64,000 nt of DNA from Hyperoodon ampullatus (GCA_949752795.1 OX457056.1:178646428-178710427), one strand, 5' to 3'; positions 11,836-22,180 are shown, numbered from the stretch's first letter. Program-made: numbers and translations. Notes: generated by a model from the sequence alone, not told the origin.

Positions 11836-11898
11836 CCCGCCAAGCATTTTTAATAGTAACAATTTACCAAATATTGAAGATTGACTTTTTTTTGTTCT

Positions 11899-11991
11899 GG
11901 AGCACTGTTTCTCAACATATGGTCCAAGGACTACCTATATAAAAATCTCTTGGGGTTAATTGTTAAAAATTCAGATTCCTGAGCCGTATCC
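11899..11991 (+). mobile_element. MER5-type hAT (Charlie) element, first part
   Basis: The terminal motif 'actgtttctcaacatatggt' and 'cttggggttaattgttaaaa' followed by 'tcagattcctgagcc' match MER5A order. The element is interrupted by the L1 at 12001-13038 and resumes at 13048. MER5 elements are non-autonomous hAT transposons. Confidence 0.7.
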
Positions 11992-12000
11992 AGAAATATT

Positions 12001-13038
12001 TTTATTGAAATATAATTGACATATAACATTATATTACTTTCAGGTGTATGGCACTTTTTTTATTGATATGTGAGAGATTCCACATATAAGTGAGGACATA
12101 TGATATTTGTCTTTTTCTCTCTGACTTATTTCACTTAGCGTAATGCCCTCAAGTTTTGTACATATTGTTGCAAATGGCAGGATTTCCTTTTTTTTTTATA
12201 GCTGAATAATATTCCATTGTACCTACATCACATTTTCTTTATGCATTCGTCCATCCATGGACACCTAGGTTGTTTTCATATCCTGGTTATTGTAAATAAT
12301 GTTACAATGAACGTGGGTGAAGATATCTCTTCCACATAGTATTTTCATTTCCTTTGGATAAATACCCAGAAATGGAATTGCTGGATTATATGGTAGTTCT
12401 ACTTAAAAATTTTTGAGGAACCTCCATATTATTTTCCACAGTGGCTGCACCAATTTACATTCCCACAACAGTGCACAAGGTTTCCCTTTTCTCCACATCC
12501 TTGCCAACACTCATTATTTCTTGTCTTTCTGATAACTGATGATAGCTATTCTAATAGGTGTAAGGTGATACCTCATTGTGGTTTTGATTTGCATTTTGCA
12601 TTTCTCTGATGATTAATAATGTTGAGCAGCTTTTCATGTACCTGTTAGCCATCTATATGTCTTCTTTGGAAAAATGTCTATTCAGGTATTCTGCCCATTT
12701 TTAAATTGGGTTATTTGGGGTTTTTTGCTATTGAGTTATCTGAGTTTTTAAAGTGCATTTTGGATATTAGCCCCTTATCAGATATATGATTTACAAATAT
12801 TTTCTCCCATTCATAGATTGCCTTTTCATTTTTTTGAGATTGTAAACTTGTTGATTTTATTTTATTTTTAATTTTTATTTTATATTGGAGCATGGTTGAT
12901 TAACAATGTTGTGCTAGTTTCAGGTGTACAGCAAAGTGATTCAGTTAGATTGCCTTTTCATTTTGTTGATGGCTTCTGCTGTGTAGAAACTTTTTAGTTT
13001 GATGTCCTCTCACTTGTTTATTTTTGTTTTTCTCACCA
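12001..13038 (-). mobile_element. L1, 5'-truncated, antisense, inserted in MER5
   Basis: It opens at 'tttttattgaaatataattg' (3' end) and runs through the L1 3'UTR into the ORF2 C-terminus ('ggaattgctggattatatgg', 'ccttttctccacatcctt'). Flanking repeats AGAAATATT (11992-12000 and 13039-13047) fit a TSD, and the surrounding MER5 halves join cleanly when the L1 is removed. A short younger L1 piece lies inside it. No open frame survives. Confidence 0.85.
12833..12945 (-). mobile_element. Short L1 3'-end insertion nested in an L1
   Basis: This 113-bp insert is flanked by a perfect 19-bp TSD (TAGATTGCCTTTTCATTTT at 12814-12832 and 12946-12964). The L1 part ('ttatattggagcatggttga', 'ctagtttcaggtgtacagca') starts near 12855. 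Between the left TSD and the L1 tail lie about 22 bp of extra sequence, which could be a minimal 3' transduction. Confidence 0.85.
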
Positions 13039-13047
13039 AGAAATATT

Positions 13048-13130
13048 GAATCAGAATCTTTGGAGGTGGGGTTGAGTGATGATACATCTTTCACATGATT
13101 CTTGCTAAAGTTTGAGAACTATTGTTCAGA
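13048..13130 (+). mobile_element. MER5-type hAT element, second part
   Basis: It continues the element begun at 11899: 'gaatcagaatctttggaggt', 'ggggttgagtgatgatacat', ending in the inverted terminal motif 'agtttgagaactattgt', the partner of 'tttctcaa' at 11910. Confidence 0.75.
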
Positions 13131-13529
13131 GAATAGGAGAGTGTCCCATCTTAATGGTTGTCCTCAATCCTTCAGTCAGTTCCTCATAGTCATACTCACA
13201 ATAGCCATAATTTTGATAGCTACAGGGCATGCTGTGAAATCAAAGCGGGGGGCCCATTGGGGAAGGGGGAAGCCAGGAACAGCCATGGCCATAGTCAATA
13301 AAATCAATCTGACGTACAGGTCAAACTTGTGTCTATAGGGTGTGAGAAACTCTACCTTCATTTAGGAAAGCCCTAATTTGATTCAGCAGTTGCCATGACT
13401 GGCTCATTCCCATCCTTCAGTTTAGATGTGATTTCTTCTACTCTAGCTCATCATTCTAATAATTTCTTCCATTGAGTTTATTAAAACCTATAATCTTATT
13501 ATCTTCAATTATTTATTTGACCATTTGTC
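13131..13529. other. Unassigned sequence
   Basis: No repeat was recognised. ORFs of 78 (plus) and 61 (minus) codons overlap each other and have no recognisable domain. Confidence 0.35.
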
Positions 13530-13680
13530 GATTTTCTACTTATCTAATTAGAATGTAACTTTCAAGAGGGCAGGAGCTTTGACTTTCCTGAAGAAAAGTC
13601 ATCATGGAATCCACAGAGCCTAGTATATGCTTGACATCTTGTAGATATTCACAACTGTCTGCTGAAAGAATGCATCAGTG
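13530..13680 (+). mobile_element. L2 LINE 3' end
   Basis: It has the sense L2 3'UTR: 'attagaatgtaactttcaag', 'agggcaggagctttgact', 'cagagcctagtatatgcttg' and 'tgctgaaagaatgcatca' in place of the TGAATGA tail. Confidence 0.75.
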
Positions 13681-14111
13681 ATGTAGTGGGAGAGGCATGG
13701 TGGTAGCAACCTCCTGGTGGTGACCTAAAGACTGACAGCAGACAGTGTTGTAGAGTGGGGTGCTTCATATTGTTTGAAGTAGAATCTCAGCAACCTTGTG
13801 GGAGTATTAGAACAACCAAGAATAACCAAGTGGGTGAGATTCAGGGCAGGGCTCTAATCCAAACAGAAGTCTTAACTAAGTCAGAGGCCAGGCTGAGGAA
13901 ATATAATAGGGATTATGGAAAAAATAAACCCGATTGATCTATAGCATGCCAGACCCTGGATTTAGGTCAGATTTCCTTGTGTCTATGACTGGGGTAGGTT
14001 GTGCCTACATATTCGATTTGGCTGGGTCAGGACCTAAGTAAGGAATGGGTAGAGTGGAGTCTGAAGAATATAGTTGTCCATGTTTGACCGGGAAGATGAC
14101 TCTCCCAACCT
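13681..14111. other. Unassigned sequence
   Basis: No repeat or gene was recognised between the L2 tail and the unexplained 163-codon ORF. Confidence 0.35.
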
Positions 14112-14603
14112 TTAAGCCTTCTCCAAGTCATCCTTCTCCCTGGGAGTGGAATCACAGAAAATGGAAAATAGATTATTTAGCCCTGAATAACTAAAAATCT
14201 GCTTTGTGACATGGGTAGTAAATGTAGCAACAGAGGGCCTAAGAAGTCCAATGATTTCTAAGAAACTTAAGATAAATTCATGGTTGCTATCCCTGATAGA
14301 TGTGAAATAGGGATATTTAGGAGTATTCCTGGCATAACTATCCCATGATGATTGGGAAATAGCCTTTTTTGCCCCCTCATGGACTGTGTCCAGAGTTATT
14401 TGGGGGTCTGGTGACTGATATTGAGGCATTTCTGTGGTCATTAGTAATACTCTTTTACTTCTGGTGAGAGGCATTCTCTCTCCTTCTTTGGAGCTTTTGT
14501 CCCTGGCTCCTGCTGTCAATGAAGATTCCTGGAGCAAGTGGTGTAAAATAATTTCTTTGGCCCAGGTACTGAAACGTCCTCCATAAGTGCTGAAATACCA
14601 CAT
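14112..14603 (-). other. Unexplained 163-codon ORF outside recognised repeats
   Basis: An ATG-to-stop frame of 163 codons lies on the minus strand in DNA where I recognise no transposon. Outside the LINEs it is the longest such frame in the window. The protein is soluble-looking, with no obvious signal peptide, membrane segment, zinc finger or nuclease motif: a polar, Lys/Ser-rich N-terminal half (for example SKEGERMPLTRSKR) and a more hydrophobic C-terminal third (EIIGLLRPSV). I do not recognise its family. It could be a chance ORF, an exon of an unrecognised gene, or a piece of an old retroelement. No promoter, Kozak context or splice support was established. Confidence 0.2.
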
Positions 14604-14692
14604 CAGGTGTTCTGATGTCTTCTTGTCTCAGCCACAGAATTCTGAAAGGTTTTAATCCTGCCTCTAATTTCTAACTCTTGTCTGCTTCTAAA

Positions 14693-15190
14693 AATGTATT
14701 GGTGGAGAATTCAGTATAGCATGAATACATGCTCATTAAAATATTTGGAAAATATAGTAAACAGAGTGGCAAAAATAAGCATCTGTAATTCTACCACCCC
14801 AAAACAACTGCTGCTAATATCTTGGCTTATTACCATCCTGCATTTTTATTATGAATAGCTGTTAAATTTTTTTGTTTGCTTTACATGATGATAATCATAC
14901 TGTATACACAATTTTGTATCCCTAAGTATAAAATTACAGTGATAGCATAGCAGAGGTTTTTTTTTTCTATGTTATTATAGCACTTCATAAATACCAATTG
15001 TATATACCACAGCTGATTTAATCATTTCCTGACTATTGGACATTTAGGTTGTTTGCAATTTTTGAATAATACTGAGATGAACATCTTTGTAAATAAAACA
15101 TTTTCCACACTGGGGAATTTTTTACTTTGTGTAGATTTTGTGGAAATGGAGCTACTGTGTTCATATTTGTGAATCACCCTTGCCAGTAGC
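14693..15190 (-). mobile_element. Old L1 (L1M/L1ME type) 3'UTR, antisense
   Basis: The characteristic antisense order is visible: 'taaaatatttggaaaatata', 'gtaattctaccaccccaaaa', 'ttcctgactattggacattt', 'aggttgtttgcaatttttga', 'gatgaacatctttgtaaata'. It is highly diverged. About 180 bp of unrelated sequence separates it from the next matching piece, suggesting an insertion or a local rearrangement. Confidence 0.7.
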
Positions 15191-15369
15191 TAGTAAGGTA
15201 ACTTTGTGCAAATTAGAAAGAGACACACTTTCCTCCAGACACTTGACTGCTATTTGGGGGAATATTGTCTCAATAATTAAGCTGCAGTTCTTGCAGTGAA
15301 TAGTGACCCTTGGGGTTGTGCGAAATATAATTTACACAATCAAAAGTGACAGATGTGTAAATATTTCTA
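15191..15369. other. Non-L1 segment interrupting the old L1
   Basis: This stretch does not match the L1 order on either side. It may be an old insertion of unknown family; no TSD or terminal inverted repeat was found. Confidence 0.3.
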
Positions 15370-15560
15370 TGATTCCAAATTCCTTTCCACAATTTTTATA
15401 GTAATTTATCCTCCCAATAGTCATATAGGAGTGTGACATTTTACCTCACCTTAGTCAGTATGGGGAATTATTTTAAATATTCTAATTTGATGGGGGGAAA
15501 ATGCTACTTTATTTATTTGTATTTTTTAGATTACCTGTGAATTTTAAAATGTTACTTTGT
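15370..15560 (-). mobile_element. Old L1 (L1M/L1ME type), continuation, antisense
   Basis: 'atcctcccaatagtcatata', 'ggagtgtgacattttacctc' and 'tattctaatttgatgggg' keep the order expected downstream of the 14693-15190 piece ('cactcccaccagcagtgtatgagagtgcc'). Confidence 0.55.
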
Positions 15561-16018
15561 TTCAGTTTTCTCTAAAGAATAAAAAACTCTACTGTTACCA
15601 GAGATAGATTTTTTACTCTTTTTCATCAAAGAAATGTTAAGCAGAAGTTGATAACTGAGCCCAAATATGGTTCCCTAACCGAACAGAAGGTGTTTTGTGG
15701 CACATACCCAAGACTTATGCTTTCAGTCTCTGTGGCTGGAAAAACATGTAATTGGGTCTTTGTGCTTCCAACCTTCCCTCCTGAGAAGGTTTCCTCCTGC
15801 TCTTCTATTCACTTCTGGGCTTATCCATGAAACACTGGGCATGTCCTCTAAGAGGTCCAGAACACGAGGGTCTCAGCATGATCTGGTCTGATGGAAGCTT
15901 CTCCCCTTGTTCGGCTGCTTACCAGAGACTTTGAAAGATTGTGGAGGCACACAAAGTGAATTCTGTGCTAAAAACTCTTACCCCTGAGCTCTGAACCATC
16001 TGCTGAGACTTCCTGTCT
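15561..16018. other. Unassigned sequence
   Basis: No repeat was recognised. Two overlapping plus-strand ORFs (60 and 64 codons, 15648-15891) are uncharacterised and of chance length. Confidence 0.35.
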
Positions 16019-16023
16019 AGGGC

Positions 16024-16470
16024 TGTATATTAGGGATCACCAGAGAAAGAAAACCAATAAGAGACAAAATAGGAATTGACTCTTGTAATTATGGAGACCA
16101 AGAAGTCCCAGGGTTTACCATTTGCAAACTAGAGGACCAGGGAAGCCTCTGGTATAATTCAGTCCAAGTGTGAAGGCTTGAGAACCAGGACCACTGATAT
16201 CTGAGAGCAGGAGAAGATGGATGTCCCAGCTCAAGCAAAGAGAGCAGACTCGCCATTTCTCCACTTTTTTGTTCTATTCAAGCCCTCAACAATTTGGATG
16301 ATGTCAAATGCCACCCACATTGGTGAGGGTGATCTTCTTTATTTAATGTATGGATTTAAGTGCCAATCTCTTCCAGAAGCACCCTCATAGACACACCCAG
16401 AGATAATGTGTTACCAGATATCTGGTCTCCCTTAGCCCAATCAAGTTGACACATAAAATTAACCATCACA
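16024..16470. mobile_element. Ancient LTR-like repeat (family name uncertain)
   Basis: It starts TGTATATTAGGGATCACCAG and ends ATTAACCATCACA, so it has TG...CA ends like an LTR. The internal order ('cagagaaagaaaaccaataa', 'aggaattgactcttgtaatt', 'caatttggatgatgtcaaat', 'gttgacacataaaattaac') is that of a widespread mammalian repeat I know but cannot name confidently. No clear 5-bp TSD was found. Confidence 0.6.
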
Positions 16471-16584
16471 GGCCCAGAAAGCCATGGTCTACCTGTGAAG
16501 CTTTACTGAAGCGTTGGTGCCATAACAAAGCAGAGTGGCCATGCCTCCCTCTTTATATTGTGAGATCTTCTCAGCTAGAGCCCA

Positions 16585-16880
16585 TGCTTATAATTTATTC
16601 ACCCAAGTTATTCTCTGTGTCCCAGGAACTGCTTTAGATGCTGTATACAGTGGCCAACAAGAATAGAAAAGCTCCTGCCATTGTGGAGTTTGTAGGAGTT
16701 GGCAAGGCACAAAATGAGCAAGTAATCAAATAGATGAATGAGTAAATGGATAAAATCTAAAAGGTGATGTGCTCATGAGTTACTGAGGGTGGGAAGTGGA
16801 GGATCTTTAGAGTGGGTGGTCAGGGATGGCTTTTTTGAGGCAGTGACACTTGGGCTGACACCTGACTGACCTTACTGACT
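16585..16880 (-). mobile_element. L2 LINE 3' end, antisense
   Basis: The antisense L2 tail order is visible: 'attcacccaagttattctct', 'ctgctttagatgctgtatac', 'gctcctgccattgtggagtt', 'gggtggtcagggatggctt' and 'cagtgacacttgggctgac'. Confidence 0.75.
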
Positions 16881-16884
16881 AGGT

Positions 16885-17095
16885 ATATGACAAAGAAAGG
16901 AACTAACATCTATTATGACATTACCGGGATCTTTTAACTTACATTATAATTGATAAGGTGTTACCTGATACAGAGATTGTCACTTGCCTGAGGTCTTGTA
17001 GCTCGTAAGGGTCAAAACCAAATTTGTGGCCATCTGGGTGCAGGTCCAAAGCATGTGCCCTTTCCACAAAACCACATCACACATGAAAGGGAACT
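16885..17095 (-). mobile_element. MIR SINE, antisense
   Basis: 'gaactaacatctattatgac' through 'cacttgcctgaggtcttgta' and 'gtccaaagcatgtgcccttt' follow the antisense MIR order and abut the L2 to the left. Confidence 0.7.
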
Positions 17096-18356
17096 AATAG
17101 GCCAGGGGCTGAGCAGTTGCAGTGTCTGGTAGTTTGGGAACTGATGAGGGAGGGCAAAACCAAGAACAAGAATTAGTTCCTCCCTTTTTCTTTTCTGAAG
17201 GTGTCCATGATTAAAATTGGAGTGCCTCTTGGTGGGAAAGGCTGGCACAGTGGATAGAGAAACATAATTTATTTGTTCAGGAGCTCTGACCTATGACCCC
17301 CTCAACCTCCAGAGGTAGTCATCCTTTACTGAGGAGAGATACGTGACATATTTCTTTTTATCATCTTGGCCATCAATAAATAGAAGCATCTGTACTAGGT
17401 GAAGACTCAAGTTGGAGCAAGGCTGGACCCCCATAAAGCTCATTTCAACATGTTCTGGCAATATTGTGACCTCTGGAAGATCTTCTGGCTGTAGGCTGAT
17501 TCCAGGGTTCTCTTGGGTTGGAAACCTGTGATTCTGGAAGAAATAACCATCTCAGAGACTGTTAATGCAGCTGTCAAGCCCTCATCTCTTTGCTAAGTGC
17601 TCTGTATCTTTATGGATATTTTCTGACACCAAATGTGGGAAGCAAAGCAGTAGGACCCTTTGACTGGACAAGTTCTGTGGCCAGCATATAAGATGGGCAT
17701 CACTGAGGTTTATTGTGCCCAGGCCCAGCAGGGTCCAGTGGAAACTTTGACAGCTTAATTGTGTTCTTATTCAGCCACCCACAACTAATGCACCTTCGTA
17801 GCAAAGCAGGTGTCTTCCGTAAAGAGAACAGGGCAGATTGCTGTCACAAGAGTCTGCCAAAGTCTGCTCTAAATTGTCCCTGGACCAGTGATAATAAACC
17901 AGATTGCTGCAAATAGACATCAGTTTGTAGAAATGTGAGCTGGCCAAGGGATGCTTTTGACTTGGGGAGTAGAAGCAAATGTATGATAAATATCAGATTT
18001 GCAGGGAAGGGAAGGAACTTAAGGTTACCTTGTGGCACAGCAGTGGAGTCGACCCCAAAAGATACTGATTTTGCTCCATTCTTTGAATTACCAAGAGTTC
18101 GTCTTTGGTCTCTCCAAATCACAGTTTGTATCTTTGGCCATGTGCTCCAATGGACTGGACAGGTTTGCAGTCTTGGGGACCCTAGGCTTTTTGAGAGACT
18201 AAACATTTCTATTTTGTGATGAGTAAGACTGAAGCCCGGGAGACAGTGAGAAATTGTGATGCTGTTTCCATCTAGGGTGTGCAGTGGAGACTGAAACTAA
18301 AAGTCCCCTTGGAAGGAATGATTGGGATTGGGCCAGCATGATTTGGTCTCACTCTG
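17096..18356. other. Unassigned block
   Basis: No transposon was recognised. ORFs of 120 codons (minus, 17844-18206) and 94 codons (plus, 17935-18219) overlap on opposite strands and have no recognisable domain. Confidence 0.35.
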
Positions 18357-18480
18357 TTTAGTTCAATGTTTACTGAGTCCTCAGACCCTATTCTGAGCAG
18401 GGGAGCTGGAAAACAGTGAAGTCCTACCCCAGCTTTCCAGATGTTAAGAGTTTAGTAAGCCAGATGTGGAGGGACACTCT
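18357..18480 (-). mobile_element. Probable L2 fragment, antisense
   Basis: 'gttcaatgtttactgagtcc', 'cagaccctattctgagcagg' and 'ccccagctttccagatgtta' follow the antisense L2 tail, but the copy is short and diverged. Confidence 0.5.
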
Positions 18481-18589
18481 ACCTTGGTGGCAGATAATAA
18501 ACCAGTAATGCATAAGCCCTTTCTTGGAATAAGTCCTGTGAGGGGACCTTTCAAGGGTCAGGAAGAGGAGGGAGGAGAAAATAAATGTT

Positions 18590-18685
18590 CTCTCTTCTTT
18601 TTCTTCCTTTTCTCCTTTAGTTCCTTCCCTCCCTCTCTCCCTCCCTCCCTCCCTTCCTTCCTCCCTCCCTTCCTTCCTTCCTTTC
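18590..18685. repeat. Polypyrimidine (CTTC/CCT)n tract
   Basis: About 95 bp consist almost only of C and T on the plus strand (CCCT and CCTT units). On the minus strand it translates to Gly/Glu/Arg-rich runs, which are not genes. Long mirror-like polypurine/polypyrimidine tracts can form triplexes. Confidence 0.9.
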
Positions 18686-18721
18686 AACAAAGGCTATTGT
18701 TTCATTTAAAATGTCTTTATT

Positions 18722-18909
18722 GGGCTTCCCTGGTGGCGCAGTGGTTGAGAGTCCACCTGCCGATGCAGGGTGCACAGGTTCGTGCCCCAGTCCAGGAGGA
18801 TCCCACATGCGGCGGAGTGGCTGGGCCCGTGAGCCATGGCCACTGAGCCTGCGCGTCCGGAGCCTGTGCTCCGCAATGGGAGAGGCCACAGCAGTGAGAG
18901 GCCCGCATA

Positions 18910-18910
<1 letters not shown>
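18722..18910 (+). mobile_element. CHR SINE (short form), sense
   Basis: It starts GGGCTTCCCTGGTGGCGCAG. An A box lies at about 18733-18745 and a B-box-like GGTTCGTGCCC at about 18778. It ends with 'gcagtgagaggcccgcatac'. The A-tail is replaced by (CA)n (next feature). A 9-bp TSD, GTCTTTATT, lies at 18713-18721 and 18945-18953. Confidence 0.95.

Positions 18911-18944
<34 letters not shown>
18911..18944 (+). repeat. (CA)n microsatellite forming the SINE tail
   Basis: About 17 perfect CA units sit exactly between the SINE body and the right TSD, so the microsatellite grew from the SINE tail. Confidence 0.95.
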
Positions 18945-18946
<2 letters not shown>

Positions 18947-18953
18947 CTTTATT

Positions 18954-19480
18954 TTGTTAAATTTAGAAAAATGAAAGAGAAGAGGAGAAAAATGATAGCT
19001 GTAATTTTACTATCCAAAGATAAGCCATAATAACATTTGAGCCAGTTTTCTTTCAGTGCTTTACTATGCCTATATACTTTCTCATAACTACGATATTTTA
19101 ACATACACTTTATTTCATATTATGTGTTATTACTAACTCTTTATAAACAGCTTAAGTGGCCACATAATATTCCAGCAGATGGGAATAATGTAAATTACTT
19201 AGCAACTCCCCTATTGTTGGACATTTAGATTTTTTTCAATATTCATTTTTAAAAATAAGAATCTAATAATCATCTCTGCAAATGAATACTTTTCTGTATT
19301 TAAAAATATTTCCTGAGGATGCAGCGCTTGAAGTATAATTACTAGGTCAAAGTATATAAATATACTGAGTACTCTCGATATAACAACAGGTGTGGTGTGA
19401 CTGTGTGTGCACACATGGGTGTGTGCGCGTGTGTATAACCAAATTGTTTCCTGAGTCATATCAGTCTACAAATTCAAATC
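18954..19480 (-). mobile_element. Old L1 (L1M/L1ME type) 3'UTR, antisense
   Basis: Same family as 14693-15190: 'gtaattttactatccaaaga', 'ccacataatattccagcaga', 'cccctattgttggacattta', 'ataattactaggtcaaagta'. A TG-rich stretch at about 19389-19435 lies inside. The upstream CHR SINE is inserted at its border. Confidence 0.65.
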
Positions 19481-20018
19481 CATTTTCCTAAATTTTGCAT
19501 ACTATATTAAATAACCACCACCAAAACAATGAGCTTGGCTAATTATATGAAATCTGATTTTTCTGTTGGCAAATAAGTGAAATATTTTTCAACTACATTC
19601 TGAGGCTAAAACACACCTGATCGACAAATGTGTTCGTGAGTCATCAGGTAGCAGGAGCAGCCTTGTCTGGTGGAGAACTGTTGCTGAAGCCAGAAACTCC
19701 TGCTGATATCTTAGGGACCCTGACCTGTCTCCACCACATGTTCAGGATCTGCTTATCAGAAGCAGAGCATAGTGTCCTAAAGTCAGACTCAGAGTGGACA
19801 GACATCATCTATATTAATTCTTGACCTGGAAGAACTTACGTGTGATACCAGTTTAAAGAAAACAAAAATTACTCCGAGTTCCATACTAAGCTGATCACAT
19901 CACTATAAAGCTTATAAATAAGAAGCCAAAGTAGCAACTTTGAGGACTTTAAGTTCTGGGACCATAAGGAGATCGTCCAAAAAGGGATGAATAAAAAATA
20001 CTTATATCTATATTAATT
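19481..20018. other. Unassigned sequence
   Basis: No repeat was recognised. One 64-codon plus-strand ORF (19630-19824) is of chance length. Confidence 0.35.
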
Positions 20019-20027
20019 ATGTGTTAA

Positions 20028-20238
20028 TTTTTTTTTTTTTTTTTTGTGGTACGCGGGCCTCTCACTGTTGTGGCCTCTCCCATTGCGGAGCACAGGCTCC
20101 GGACGCGCAGGCTCTGCAGCCATGGCTCACGGGCCTAACCGCTCTGCGGCATGTGGGATCTTCCCGGACCAGGGCACGAACCCATGTCCCCTGCATCGGC
20201 AGGTGGACTCTCAACCACTGCGCCACCAGGGAAGCCCC
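20028..20238 (-). mobile_element. CHR SINE (short form), antisense
   Basis: A T18 tract is followed by a full short-form body ('tacgcgggcctctcactgtt') ending 'ccaccagggaagcccc'. Imperfect flanking repeats (TATGTGTTAA left, TATGTTAA right) are likely an eroded TSD. High similarity to the copies at 11.6 and 47.9 kb suggests a recent insertion. Confidence 0.95.
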
Positions 20239-20284
20239 TATGTTAAATATTTAATTGCATTATACTTACAGATGTACAGTTTAT

Positions 20285-20297
20285 ATATATATATATT
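20285..20297. repeat. Short (TA)n tract
   Basis: About six TA units between the CHR SINE and the L1. Confidence 0.7.
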
Positions 20298-20343
20298 TTT
20301 TCTTATTTCCCTAAGCACACAACTTAAGGCTTCCCATTTTTCT

Positions 20344-22180
20344 TTTTTTTTTAACATCTTTATTGGAGTATAATTGCTTTACAATGGTGTGTTAGTTTCT
20401 GCTTTATAACAGAGTGAATCAGCTACATGTATACATATATCCCCATATCTTCTCCCTCTTGCGTCTCCCTCCCACCCTCCCTATCCCACCCCTCTAGGTG
20501 GTCACAAACCACCGAGCTGATCTCCCTGTGCTATGCAGCTGCTTCCCACTAGCTATCTATTGTACATTTGGTAGTGTACATATGTCAGAGCTACTCTCTC
20601 ACTTCGTCCCAGCTTACACTTCGCCCCCCGCCATGTCCTCAAGTCCATTCTCTACGTCTGTGTCTCTATTGCTGTCCTGCCGCTTGGTTCATCAGAGTAT
20701 TTTTTTGTTAGATTCCATATATGTGTGTTAGCATATGGTATTTGTTTTTCTCTTTCTGACTTACTTCATTCGGTATAACAGACTCTAGGTCCATCCACAT
20801 CTCTACAAATAACTTGATTTTGTTTCTTGTTATGGCTGAGTAATATTCCATTGTATATATTGTGCCACATCTTCTTTATCCATTCATCTGTTGATGGACA
20901 CTTAGGTTGCTTCCATGTCCTGGCTATTGGAAATAGTGCTGCAGTGAACATTGTGGTACATATCTCTTTTTGAATTATGGTTTTCTCAGGGTATATGACC
21001 AGTAGTGAGATTGCTGGGTCATATGGTAGTTCCATGTTTAGTTTTTTAAGGAACCTCCATACTGTTCTCCACAGTGGCTGTATCAATTTACATTCTCACC
21101 AACAGTGCAGGAGGGTTCCCTTTTCTCCACACCCTCTCCAGCATTTATTGTTTGTAGATTTTTTGATGATGCTCATTCTGACCAGTGTGAGGTGATACCT
21201 CACTGTGGTTTTGATTTGCGTTTCTCTAATGATTAGTGATGTTGAGCATCCTTTCATGTGTTTGTTGGCAATCTGTATAACTTCTTTGGAGAAATGTCTG
21301 TTTAGGTCTTCTGCCCATTTTTGGATTGGGTTGTTTGTTTGATATTGAGCTGCATGAGCTGCTTGTATGCTTTGGAGATTAATCCTTTGTCAGCTGCTTC
21401 GTTTGCAAATATTTTCTTCCATTCTGAGAGTTGTCTTTTCATCTTGTTTCTGGTTTCCTTTGCTGTGCAAAAGCTTTTAAGTTTCATTATGTCCCATGTG
21501 TTTATTTGTGTTTATATTTCCATTTCTCTAGGAGGTGGGTCAAAAAGGACCTTGCTGTGATTTATGTCAGAGTGTTCTTCATATTTTTTCCTCTGAGAGT
21601 TTTATAGTGTCTGGCCTTACGTTTAGGACTTTAATCCAATTTGAGTTTATTTTTGTGTATGGTGTTAGGAAGTCATTCTTTTACATGTAGCTGTCCAGTT
21701 TCTCCAGCACCATTTATTGAAGAGGCTGTCTTTTCTCCATTGTATATTCTTGCCTCCTTTATCAAAGATAAGGTGACCATATGTGCGTGGGTTTATCTCT
21801 AGGCTTTCTGTCCTGTTCCATTGATCTATATATCTGTTTTTATGCCAGTACCATACTGTCTTGATTACTGTAGCTTTGTTGTATAGTCTGAAGTCCGGGA
21901 GCCTGATTCCTCCAGCTCCGTTTTTCTTTCTCAAGATTGCCTTGGCTATTTGGGGTCTTTTGTGTTTCCATACATATTGTAAAATTTTTTATTCTAGTTC
22001 TGTGAAACATGCCCTTGGTAGTTTGATAGGGATTGCACTGAATCTGTAGATTGCTTTGGGTAGTATAGTCATTTTCACAATGTTGATTCTTCCAATCCAA
22101 GAACATGGTATATCTCTCCACTTTTTTGTATCATCTTTAATTTCTTTCATCAGTGTCATAGTTTTCTGCATACAGGTCTT
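20344..22180 (-). mobile_element. L1, 5'-truncated (about 1.84 kb), antisense, with TSD
   Basis: It has an antisense poly-A, a cetartiodactyl 3'UTR ('tttattggagtataattgct', 'ggtggtcacaaaccaccgag') and the ORF2 C-terminal third. Recognisable ORF2 fragments on the minus strand include KPSTDEWIKKMW-like and [14 protein letters not shown] motifs (20766-21086, 21665-21934). Near-identical 12-bp repeats, TCCCATTTTTCT at 20332-20343 and TTCCATTTTTCT at 22181-22192, bracket it. It is a direct repeat of part of the L1 at 37317-43185. Several stops; dead. Confidence 0.95.

Noticed and set aside
11370..11843. Overlapping 93-135 codon ORFs on both strands
   Set aside because: All are translations of the two CHR SINEs; the same peptides recur at 18.7, 20.0, 47.9 and 55.5 kb.
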